64,000 nucleotides of DNA from an uncultured Eubacteriales bacterium (GTDB lineage Bacteria; Bacillota; Clostridia; Lachnospirales; Lachnospiraceae). Positions 45,104 to 52,304 of the stretch are shown here, one piece after another. Made by a program: the position numbers and the translations under genes. Position 1 is the first letter of the stretch. Each line of letters opens with the position of its first letter. The DNA is taken from the NCBI GenBank assembly GCA_900545225.1, contig UQXZ01000002.1, forward strand, positions 1-64,000, read 5' to 3'. The notes below the pieces were generated by a model that was given only the letters and a program-made list of their open reading frames with translations, made no database searches and was not told where the DNA came from.

Positions 45104-46492
45104 TTATTTAAGCATCATTTCTCCAACCTGGAACACATCACCGGCTCCCATTGTAAGAATGCAGTCTCCAGGCTGGGCATGTTCCTTGAGATATTCTGCA
45201 ATATCCTCAAATGAGTTAATGCACTGGCAGTCTGAACCTGAGTCAGCAATTAGTTTTGCAAGATCTTCTGAATGTACGCCATAGATATCTTCCTCTCTTG
45301 CAGGGAATATCTTTGCAATGATTACATGGTCATCATTTTTAAGTGAAAGACACTCAGCGAATTCATTTAAAAGAGCCTTGGTTCTTGTGTATGTGTGTGG
45401 CTGGAATACAACCCATAATCTGTTATGTTCTGTATTCTTTATTGCTGCTAATGTAGCTTTTATTTCATCAGGGTGGTGTGCGTAATCATCGATGATTTTT
45501 ACGCCATTTACCTCACCCTTATATTCAAATCTTCTCTTAGTTCCTGTGAACTGTGAAAGTCCTTCAGCGATGCTCTTAAAATCAACTCCGTTAATGTGAG
45601 TAGCTGCAGCAGCTGCAAGAGAGTTCATAACATTGTGAAGTCCCGGAACGTGAAGCTGTATCTTAACTGCCTCTTCACCCTTGCAGATAAGAGTATATGA
45701 AGCGAAGCCGTTTTTATCGTATGCAATATCTGTTGCATAGTAGTCACTTCTTGAATCAAGACCAAATGTAACAAAACCTGATACACCTTCAGGCTTGAAG
45801 AAGTCGGTATTATCTATTTCGCTGTTGATAACAACCTTACCTGTTCCCTGTGGTACGAGCTCAGCAAAGCGTCTGAAAGAATTTCTGATATCGTCAAGAT
45901 CCTTAAAGAAATCAAGATGATCAGGTGCAATGTTGAGAATAACAGCAGTAGTAGGGAAGAAAGATAAGAAGCTGTTTGTGTATTCGCAGCTTTCTACGGC
46001 AATAACATCCTTCTTACCGATTCTGATATTTCCAAATGCAGGAAGAATACCGCCGAGAGATACTGTAGGATCTGTATCAGCGCTCATAAGAATCTGTGCA
46101 ACCATTGCGGTAGTTGTTGTCTTACCGTGAGTTCCTGATACACAGATTGCCTTGCCGTAGCTCTTCATAAGCTGACCGAGGATATCTGCACGTGTCTCCA
46201 TAGGAATATTTCTCTTTTTACATTCCTGATATTCAGGATTGTCAGGATGAATTGCTGCTGTATAAACAACAAGATCAATATCATCTGTAATATTATCTGC
46301 CTTCTGAGGAGTCTTGATTGTAGCGCCGAGGGCCTCAAGCTCATCAGTAACTGCAGATTTATTCATATCTGAGCCTGAAATTTTAAATCCGTTGGCAAGA
46401 AGAATATGAGCAATTCCGCTCATGCTGATTCCGCCAATTCCGATAAAATGAACATGGACAGGCTTATTTAAATCTAACTGATAAACACTCAT
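45104..46492 (-). CDS. murC: UDP-N-acetylmuramate-L-alanine ligase
   Basis: MurC adds L-alanine to UDP-MurNAc in peptidoglycan precursor synthesis. The protein (462 residues) has HFIGIGGISMSGIAHILL, the ATP-binding CVSGTHGKTTTTAMVAQ and the central VIDDYAHHPDEI motif. AGGAGATAACT precedes the start. It opens the murC-dnaD-dnaI-prs minus-strand run. Confidence 0.96.
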   Translation of the reverse strand: MSVYQLDLNKPVHVHFIGIGGISMSGIAHILLANGFKISGSDMNKSAVTDELEALGATIKTPQKADNITDDIDLVVYTAAIHPDNPEYQECKKRNIPMETRADILGQLMKSYGKAICVSGTHGKTTTTAMVAQILMSADTDPTVSLGGILPAFGNIRIGKKDVIAVESCEYTNSFLSFFPTTAVILNIAPDHLDFFKDLDDIRNSFRRFAELVPQGTGKVVINSEIDNTDFFKPEGVSGFVTFGLDSRSDYYATDIAYDKNGFASYTLICKGEEAVKIQLHVPGLHNVMNSLAAAAATHINGVDFKSIAEGLSQFTGTKRRFEYKGEVNGVKIIDDYAHHPDEIKATLAAIKNTEHNRLWVVFQPHTYTRTKALLNEFAECLSLKNDDHVIIAKIFPAREEDIYGVHSEDLAKLIADSGSDCQCINSFEDIAEYLKEHAQPGDCILTMGAGDVFQVGEMMLK

Positions 46493-46508
46493 AGTTATCT
46501 CCTAAGTA

Positions 46509-47684
46509 TTATTTCTTCTTTTTATTTATGGTTTTAAGTTCGTTAATGATTTTCTTCCTGTTAACTATAAGTCGGTTAACGGCTCTGTACATAAGAAATC
46601 CAGGTCTGAGAATTTTATGCTTATATAAAACAGGATGTGCTTCCTTATAGTAGCTTTCGCCCGGAAACAGTCTGCTGTTGTAATACTTCAGCTTATTGGC
46701 AAAAGTCATTTTATCACTGCCTGTAATTTTTTTGAACTTGCTCTTAACAAATTCTTCATCTGTTCCGTATGCCCCTGTATAAGATAAAAACACAAGAAAT
46801 CTTCTCTGGGATGGAGTGAGATTTTCAATTGCATCAAGTGTCTTACCAGGATCAGTGAATAAGAGCTTTGCTACCTTTCGGCACATTATCTCAAAGCCGC
46901 GGATGCCGAGTTTGCTGAACTCCTCGGAAAGATACTGTCTGTCCAGCACATCGCCGTATGCCTTATTGAAAATATATACATCTGTAAGAGATCTGATGCC
47001 TGTTCCGCCCTCTTTAAAGTGCTTATAGGCATGAGCCATCATGTAAATGTAGAAGTCCTCATTTGTAAAATGGAACCCATATTCCGAACCTTCATCCTTT
47101 ATAAGCTTAGTCTTTACATTGTTGTAATATTCCGCAAATTTCTCGCTGAATGTGTACTGGAACAGTCTTGTGTGAAACTCAAAATTATATACAGGAGGCT
47201 TAGTGTATTCATCGTGGTTTGTAACACCTGCAAAATGAATACTGTAGCCGCGGTTAAGCATATATTTTTTAATATCTTCTCTGTAACGTTCATCAATGAG
47301 AAGGTCGTTATCCGCCATTTCTCTCATTTCATAGTGAGGGTATAAGTCTTGTAAAATGACGCCCTTAAGAGGAATATGCCAGATGCCATTCTGTTCAAGG
47401 AACATACATATCTGCTGTCTTTCTGCATCAAATAATGCACGGCGCTTAAATGCCGTAACTGCAGACATATCCCATGCCAGCTTATAGTCATTTGTAAGTC
47501 TTGAATCGTCATATTTATTAAATGCAAATGACACAATTGATGTTATACTGTGCAATTTGCTGAGTTCAAAAATTTTGAAAAATTCATCATCCGGCACTAA
47601 TGCCATATCCGGAGTCTTATCATTAAGAGCACAGGCCGTAAGATAGGTAAGACTCTTAAATCCAAGATTATAGTTTTTAGACAT
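46509..47684 (-). CDS. Nucleotidyltransferase-family protein (NTP_transf_5-like)
   Basis: The protein (391 residues) has the motif IPLKGVILQDLYP...REMADNDLLID, typical of the uncharacterised nucleotidyltransferase family found beside RiPP (lasso, PqqD-linked) genes. Its Asp pair would bind metal-NTP. The start at 47684 gives MSKNYNLGF behind AGGTG; the frame extends 46 codons further upstream without support. It is divergent from the pqqD-like gene across a 359-bp gap and ends 16 bases before murC. Membership of the peptide system is inferred from family association. Confidence 0.75.
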   Translation of the reverse strand: MSKNYNLGFKSLTYLTACALNDKTPDMALVPDDEFFKIFELSKLHSITSIVSFAFNKYDDSRLTNDYKLAWDMSAVTAFKRRALFDAERQQICMFLEQNGIWHIPLKGVILQDLYPHYEMREMADNDLLIDERYREDIKKYMLNRGYSIHFAGVTNHDEYTKPPVYNFEFHTRLFQYTFSEKFAEYYNNVKTKLIKDEGSEYGFHFTNEDFYIYMMAHAYKHFKEGGTGIRSLTDVYIFNKAYGDVLDRQYLSEEFSKLGIRGFEIMCRKVAKLLFTDPGKTLDAIENLTPSQRRFLVFLSYTGAYGTDEEFVKSKFKKITGSDKMTFANKLKYYNSRLFPGESYYKEAHPVLYKHKILRPGFLMYRAVNRLIVNRKKIINELKTINKKKK

Positions 47685-47957
47685 AAAAACACCTTTAAAT
47701 ACTGTATTTGCCCAATTCGTATGTGGTATACCCAAATGTGTCATATCGTACGGTTTAAGATGTACGTGTAAAGACATCCGGGTCATGCCGTAAATGCCGG
47801 TCATACAAGAGCGGACATTCAATATATGAATTAGGGATAATTACTTATATATTAGCACATCTAAGCTAAAAAATTTCAGAAATCTTCCATATAAATGAAA
47901 GTTATTTCAGTTATTTGTTTAGTTATTAAATATGTGGCAAATTCTTCCATAATTAGT

Positions 47958-47986
47958 TTGGGTTTTTATGTCATCTATCATATAAT
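47958..47986 (+). promoter_or_regulatory. Promoter of the PqqD-rSAM genes
   Basis: TTGGGT (47958-47963) and TATAAT (47981-47986) have 17 bp between them. It lies 58 bp before the PqqD-like start and is the best sigma-A-type promoter in the 47685-48043 gap. No convincing minus-strand promoter for the nucleotidyltransferase was found in the gap. Confidence 0.7.
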
Positions 47987-48043
47987 TAAAGTCATATGAC
48001 TAAGAAATTTAACAATATATTGTTTTTATAGAATGGAGATATT

Positions 48044-48310
48044 ATGAAGCTTAAGAAATCTTTTTGTACTCAGAAGGTAGCAGACGGACAGATCATGGTT
48101 CCTGTTGATAATTCAGAAAGTAACTTCAAGGGCATCGTAAGAAGTAACTCAACAGCTGCATTTGTTGTTGATATGCTTAAGGAAGGCACAACTAAGGAAG
48201 AACTCTTACAGAAGCTTGCAGATACATATGACGCTCCTGTAGAAAAGCTTGAGGCTGATTTAGATAAGGTTTTAGAGAAGTTAAGAAGCATTGACGCTAT
48301 CGAGGAGTGA
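48044..48310 (+). CDS. PqqD-like peptide recognition protein
   Basis: The 88-residue protein has the PqqD/RRE layout: a beta-rich start with FCTQKVADGQIMVPV, NSTAAFVVDMLKEGTTKEELLQKL, and a terminal helix. Such proteins bind the leader of a precursor peptide and present it to a radical SAM enzyme. GGAG precedes ATG 48044. Its TGA overlaps the start region of the maturase gene. Confidence 0.85.
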   Translation: MKLKKSFCTQKVADGQIMVPVDNSESNFKGIVRSNSTAAFVVDMLKEGTTKEELLQKLADTYDAPVEKLEADLDKVLEKLRSIDAIEE

Positions 48311-48312
48311 TT

Positions 48313-49890
48313 ATGCGAGTTGTTGTAGCTCCTGAACAGGCAGTGCTGGACATAGCAGGCCCACAGAAGAATAAACATAATTCACACAGATTTTTAAAAT
48401 GGACATTATTTGTACCAAATGGCGATGGATTTCTGATTAACAATTATATGTCAGGTGAACTTATCCATATAGGGGCTGACGAGTTTGGCAGATATTTATC
48501 AGAAGAAGATGCCGCGCTTTTATCTAAGCTTGTAAATGACACTTCTAATGACAAAACTGTTATGGAGACAGATACTGATATTAAGGCCATTTTAAATAAG
48601 GCTTTGAATAATATCGGCCATGAGACAATTGCAGATGGTGAACTTCTGTTACATCTGCTTGGACACTGGTTTATGGTTCCCGTTGACTTTGATGAAAAGA
48701 AACTTGTGGAAGAAATAAGACTTGCATGCAAGCTTATTAACAGAAAAAGAGGAATAACATCCTATAAGATACTTCCGACAACAAGATGTAATGCCAGATG
48801 TTTTTACTGTTATGAGCATGGAATAAAGTTCCATGACATGACAGAGGAAACGGCTGACAAAATAATTGATTTCATTCAGTCACATCATAACGGAAGACAG
48901 GTTACAATAAGCTGGTTCGGCGGTGAGCCTCTTATGCGCCCTGATATTATAAGCAGAATATGCACCGGCCTTTCAGAAAGAGGCATAGAATTTGCATCAG
49001 TTATGATAAGTAACGGATACATTTTCAATGATGAGCTTGTTGAAAAGGCGAAAAACGAATGGAAACTTAAAAACATCCAGATCACTCTTGATGGAACAAG
49101 GGATGTATATAACAAGGCTAAGAATTATTACAGTGAAAATGATTCCAACATTTACAATCATGCAGGAAATTATGTAAATGAAGACATTTCCTCACGTCCA
49201 TATGACAGGGTAATCCGAAATATTCATAAGCTGGCAGAAAATGGCATAAGCGTTAACATACGACTTAACCTTGGAGCATATAACTATAAGGACATGGATG
49301 AACTTATCGATGTTCTTGGTGATGAATTCGGAAAAAACAACCGGGTTACTGCATATGTTGGCGGGCTTTTCGAGGAAATGGAGCAGGAAGAAGCTTTAAA
49401 GAAAGAACTTGTTAACAACATCATTAAGCTTTCAGATAAGTTAAATGACAAGGGGCTTGCTTCATATTTAAAATCAGGCCTTAAGCTCAGAATAACAGGC
49501 TGTATGGCAGATAATGACAACCATATCGGATTCAGTCCTGACGGTCTTCTTATTAAGTGTGAACACTATCTTGACGATAAGACTATAGGTCACATAGACC
49601 GTGAGGGTATAAATAAGGATGTTGTAAATGAATGGAAGGAAAGGGAAGAGGACGGTGTTGAATGTGACTCATGTCCTGCATTTCCTGCCTGCTATAAGTT
49701 AAAGAACTGTCCGATAAGTCACGCCTGTTCAGGTTCAGAAAGAGATGAAATCTTATCAGAAAATAAAAGAACAATTCTTCATGAGTTAATCGTAGCCGAC
49801 AGACTTAAGAAAGAAGCGGCAGCGGGAGATACTAAAGCTGTGTCAGAAACAGAAGATCCATTGGAAGAATCGGAACTTCTGGATTGTTGA
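48313..49890 (+). CDS. Radical SAM/SPASM peptide maturase
   Basis: The protein (525 residues) has an N-terminal domain of about 150 residues. The radical SAM cluster motif CNARCFYCYEHG has cysteines C159, C163 and C166. After a TIM-like core (ISWFGGEPLMRPDI) a C-terminal SPASM region has GCMADNDNHIGFSPDGLLIKC and CDSCPAFPACYKLKNC, which would bind two more Fe-S clusters. Such enzymes form thioether or carbon links in Cys-rich peptides. ATG 48313 follows GAGGAG. No exporter or protease domain is fused to it. Confidence 0.9.
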   Translation: MRVVVAPEQAVLDIAGPQKNKHNSHRFLKWTLFVPNGDGFLINNYMSGELIHIGADEFGRYLSEEDAALLSKLVNDTSNDKTVMETDTDIKAILNKALNNIGHETIADGELLLHLLGHWFMVPVDFDEKKLVEEIRLACKLINRKRGITSYKILPTTRCNARCFYCYEHGIKFHDMTEETADKIIDFIQSHHNGRQVTISWFGGEPLMRPDIISRICTGLSERGIEFASVMISNGYIFNDELVEKAKNEWKLKNIQITLDGTRDVYNKAKNYYSENDSNIYNHAGNYVNEDISSRPYDRVIRNIHKLAENGISVNIRLNLGAYNYKDMDELIDVLGDEFGKNNRVTAYVGGLFEEMEQEEALKKELVNNIIKLSDKLNDKGLASYLKSGLKLRITGCMADNDNHIGFSPDGLLIKCEHYLDDKTIGHIDREGINKDVVNEWKEREEDGVECDSCPAFPACYKLKNCPISHACSGSERDEILSENKRTILHELIVADRLKKEAAAGDTKAVSETEDPLEESELLDC

Positions 49891-49916
49891 CGGGATTTCA
49901 GATTTTCTGATATGAT
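49887..49916 (+). promoter_or_regulatory. Promoter of the first precursor gene
   Basis: TTGACG (49887-49892) and TATGAT (49911-49916) with an 18-bp spacer. The -35 box overlaps the stop codon of the maturase. It would give a leader of about 60 bases before the precursor start, so the precursor can be made independently of the maturase. Confidence 0.65.
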
Positions 49917-49985
49917 TTTCTTTAGAACTGCAAATGCGTAAAACTATTGCTCTATGATTAAAACATTCAGGGGGAGGATTTTCGC

Positions 49986-50159
49986 ATGAAATTAGAATAT
50001 TTAGAAATGGAAATGAACATTATTCCAATCGATGCAAATGACATTATCACAAAGAGTGACTGCTATGACTGTCGTGGTAATTCAAGAAGAGGCGATGACA
50101 GTGACTGTGACTGCCTGGAAAATGACTGCGATTGCGACTGTGATGATGACCGCGACTGA
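49986..50159 (+). CDS. Cys/Asp-rich RiPP precursor peptide 1
   Basis: The 57-residue peptide has an acidic leader (MKLEYLEMEMNIIPIDANDI then ITKS) and a core with seven cysteines at 26, 29, 41, 43, 48, 50 and 52. Every one is preceded by Asp (DC dipeptides); the end reads DCDCLENDCDCDCDDDRD. GGGGGAGG sits eight bases before ATG 49986. It follows the rSAM maturase and shares its leader and first motif (DIITKSDCYDC) with the second precursor. It is very probably the maturase substrate; the modification is unknown. Confidence 0.85.
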   Translation: MKLEYLEMEMNIIPIDANDIITKSDCYDCRGNSRRGDDSDCDCLENDCDCDCDDDRD

Positions 50160-50228
50160 GATTAAATAACAATGCTGAAATCCCCGTAAAAATGGGAAAA
50201 AACAGGGCGTTTATTAATAGCTAAAAAG

Positions 50229-50257
50229 TTGACATAAACGCCGTTCTAATATATTAT
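50229..50257 (+). promoter_or_regulatory. Near-consensus promoter of the second precursor gene
   Basis: A perfect -35 TTGACA (50229-50234), a 17-bp spacer and TATTAT (50252-50257). Transcription should start near 50264, leaving about 86 bases of leader before the second precursor, which contains a hairpin. Confidence 0.85.
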
Positions 50258-50271
50258 AGTAAAGTATTAAT

Positions 50272-50311
50272 ACACAGAATTTCGTGCGCAAAGACGCGAA
50301 GAAATTCGTGT
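50272..50311 (+). promoter_or_regulatory. Hairpin in the leader of the second precursor
   Basis: ACAC, GAATTTC and GCG on the left pair with CGC, GAAATTC and GTGT on the right around a CAAAGA-type loop, with small bulges. It begins a few bases after the predicted start and may stabilise the 5' end of an abundant short mRNA. No T-run follows. Confidence 0.6.
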
Positions 50312-50349
50312 CTATTTAAATAAAAATTAGATGTCAGAGAGGTGCAGCT

Positions 50350-50490
50350 GTGCAGAAGAAAGAGTACGAAGAAATGAATATGGATATCCTTAACATTGAT
50401 TCAAGCGATATCATCACAAAGAGTGATTGCTATGACTGTGCATGTAATACACAGGGTGAATGTGAGAAGGATTACAAGTACAATCCATAA
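50350..50490 (+). CDS. Cys-rich RiPP precursor peptide 2
   Basis: The 46-residue peptide starts with GTG 50350 behind AGAGAGGTG. It aligns with precursor 1 from residue 2 on without a gap: MDILNIDSSDIITKSDCYDC against MNIIPIDANDIITKSDCYDC. Its core has four cysteines (27, 30, 32, 38) and ends CACNTQGECEKDYKYNP. The core is shorter and less acidic than that of precursor 1. The shared leader points to one recognition protein and maturase for both. Confidence 0.82.
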   Translation: MQKKEYEEMNMDILNIDSSDIITKSDCYDCACNTQGECEKDYKYNP

Positions 50491-50507
50491 TTCTTTTTAG
50501 AGATCTT

Positions 50508-50538
50508 ACCTCCAAGTCGAAAGGCTTGGAGGTTTTTT
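50508..50538 (+). terminator. Strong terminator after precursor 2
   Basis: CCTCCAAG (50509-50516) and CTTGGAGG (50525-50532) form a perfect stem extended by A:T pairs, loop TCGAAAGG, then TTTTTT. It ends 15 bases before the kinase ATG, so most precursor transcripts should stop here and the kinase and peptidase depend on read-through. Confidence 0.95.
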
Positions 50539-50552
50539 GTAACGGAGAGAAT

Positions 50553-51296
50553 ATGAACGATTTTTATATTAATATTGCGGATACAAATATTTGCATAAAG
50601 CCTATGTATGAGGCTGTTTATGAATTCTGCAAAGACTATATGTGTGAGGAATGTGAAGCTGACTTCACTGTGGAGACAACTCCGGAAGACATAGCATTTG
50701 AAAGAGCATATGAGGAAACTCACGGAATTCATAAGCAGACAATACCTAAGGACTATCCGGATTCATATTTGGAAATAGTATCTGTATATAGAAAAATAGC
50801 TGAAGAGCTTATTAACAGGGATACTATTTTACTGCATGGTTCATCCATTTCCATTGACGGAAACGGAATGATCTTTATAGCTGACAGCGGTGTAGGTAAG
50901 TCTACACATTCAAGACATTGGCAGGAGTGTTTTGGTGACAGAGTTGTTATGATAAATGACGACAAGCCACTCATTAAGGTAGATGAGGATGGGGCAACCA
51001 TTTACGGAACACCATGGTCAGGTAAAATGGGACTTAATACCAATGTAAAAGTTCCTCTTAAGTTTATTTTCAAGCTTAACAGAGGAGATGACAGGGTAGA
51101 AAATATAGATAAAAACAAAATGTGGGAAGTTTTGATGCAGCAGGTCTATAAAAGTAAAGACATTATGAAAATGCAGAAGACCATAAGCATTATAGACAGA
51201 CTCACAGCCAATGTTCCGGTTTATAACATTTACTGCACGGACTCAGTGGACGCGGCAAAATGTGTATATGAATTTATTGAGGACAGTTTAAGATAG
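50553..51296 (+). CDS. HprK-like kinase
   Basis: The protein (247 residues) resembles the HPr-kinase-related family found with RiPP genes: a divergent N-terminal half, then LLHGSSISIDGNGMIFIADS and Walker A GVGKSTHS (113-120), and NDDKPLIKVDEDG with the HprK-type acidic region. Members such as PadeK phosphorylate a Ser of a lasso precursor; this one may act on the peptide or on a nucleotide. ATG 50553 follows ACGGAGAG. It is not the true HPr kinase, which has a different N-terminal domain. Confidence 0.82.
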   Translation: MNDFYINIADTNICIKPMYEAVYEFCKDYMCEECEADFTVETTPEDIAFERAYEETHGIHKQTIPKDYPDSYLEIVSVYRKIAEELINRDTILLHGSSISIDGNGMIFIADSGVGKSTHSRHWQECFGDRVVMINDDKPLIKVDEDGATIYGTPWSGKMGLNTNVKVPLKFIFKLNRGDDRVENIDKNKMWEVLMQQVYKSKDIMKMQKTISIIDRLTANVPVYNIYCTDSVDAAKCVYEFIEDSLR

Positions 51297-51317
51297 ATAT
51301 TATCAGTGATTGAGCTT

Positions 51318-51737
51318 ATGAATACAACAATAAGAGAGCAGTTAGAAAAGCACGGTAACTTCCTGTATCCCAATAAGGGCGTAAGCATGAGACCCCTTAT
51401 AAAAGAGGGCAGGGATGTAATGATAATAGAAAAAAGAGATATGAGACAACGCCTGAAAAAATATGACGTTGTCCTTTTTGAGCGCCCGAATGGTGAAAAT
51501 GTAATGCACCGTATTGTGGATGTGCTTGATGACGGTTATCTCATTCTGGGAGACAACTGCATTAATAAGGAATATGTTAATGAAGAGGCTGTTATCGGAA
51601 TTATGACAGGCCTTATAAGAAATAATAAAACAATAAAGGTTACGGACAGGGGATACAGATTCTACAGTAAATTGTGGTATGCCTTATATCCTTTAAGACG
51701 ACCTTTAATGAGAATAAGAAACAGAAATGGGGAGTAA
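51318..51737 (+). CDS. S24/S26-family peptidase with Ser-His layout
   Basis: The protein (139 residues) has GVSMRPLIKEG, with S23 as nucleophile, and YDVVLFERP, then NVMHRIVD with H64 where bacterial type I signal peptidase has Lys, and GDNC with D79. Ser-His-Asp is the archaeal/ER signal peptidase layout. No membrane segment is clear, so it is probably cytoplasmic or peripheral. It could cut the precursor leader; that is inference. The start may instead be GTG 51306; neither has a clear ribosome site, so coupling to the kinase is likely. Confidence 0.75.
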   Translation: MNTTIREQLEKHGNFLYPNKGVSMRPLIKEGRDVMIIEKRDMRQRLKKYDVVLFERPNGENVMHRIVDVLDDGYLILGDNCINKEYVNEEAVIGIMTGLIRNNKTIKVTDRGYRFYSKLWYALYPLRRPLMRIRNRNGE

Positions 51738-51738
51738 A

Positions 51739-52302
51739 ATGAAGCTGATAGTTGGACTGGGTAATCCGGGTGCTGAATATGACAATACAAGACACAATAT
51801 AGGTTTTGATGTAATTGATGAATTATCAAGAAAGCACAATATTCCGGTCAGAAGTATGGAAAAGCACGGTCTTGTTGGTAAGGGAATGATAGGAAGCGAC
51901 AAGGTTATGCTTGTAAAGCCACAGACATTTATGAACATTTCAGGTGTATGTGTGGCAGGCCTTGTGGACTACTATTCTTTAGATATGGAAGACGTAATTA
52001 TCATCTATGACGATGTAACTCTTGATATCGGTAAAATAAGATTACGCCCTCATGGAAGTGCCGGAGGACATAACGGAATAAAGAGCCTTATAAATGAATT
52101 AGGCACACAGGAATTCCAGAGAATAAGAGTAGGTGTCGGTAAGAAACCTGTACACTACGACCTGGCAGATTGGGTACTTGGACATTTTAAAAAGGAAGAG
52201 CGAGAAGTAATGGATAAATCCGTTCAATTATCCGCAGAAGCAGTTGAATCAATCCTGGATAAGGGAATCGGATTTGCAATGAATATGTATAACGGATTGT
52301 AA
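51739..52302 (+). CDS. pth: Peptidyl-tRNA hydrolase
   Basis: Pth frees peptides from drop-off peptidyl-tRNA. The protein (187 residues) has LIVGLGNPGAEYDNTRHN (conserved catalytic His H20), KPQTFMNISG, and HGSAGGHNGIKSLINEL. ATG 51739 is chosen for GGGGAGT upstream and the family start; it begins one base after the previous stop. Pth-mfd order is as in B. subtilis. Confidence 0.96.
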   Translation: MKLIVGLGNPGAEYDNTRHNIGFDVIDELSRKHNIPVRSMEKHGLVGKGMIGSDKVMLVKPQTFMNISGVCVAGLVDYYSLDMEDVIIIYDDVTLDIGKIRLRPHGSAGGHNGIKSLINELGTQEFQRIRVGVGKKPVHYDLADWVLGHFKKEEREVMDKSVQLSAEAVESILDKGIGFAMNMYNGL

Positions 52303-52304
52303 TT

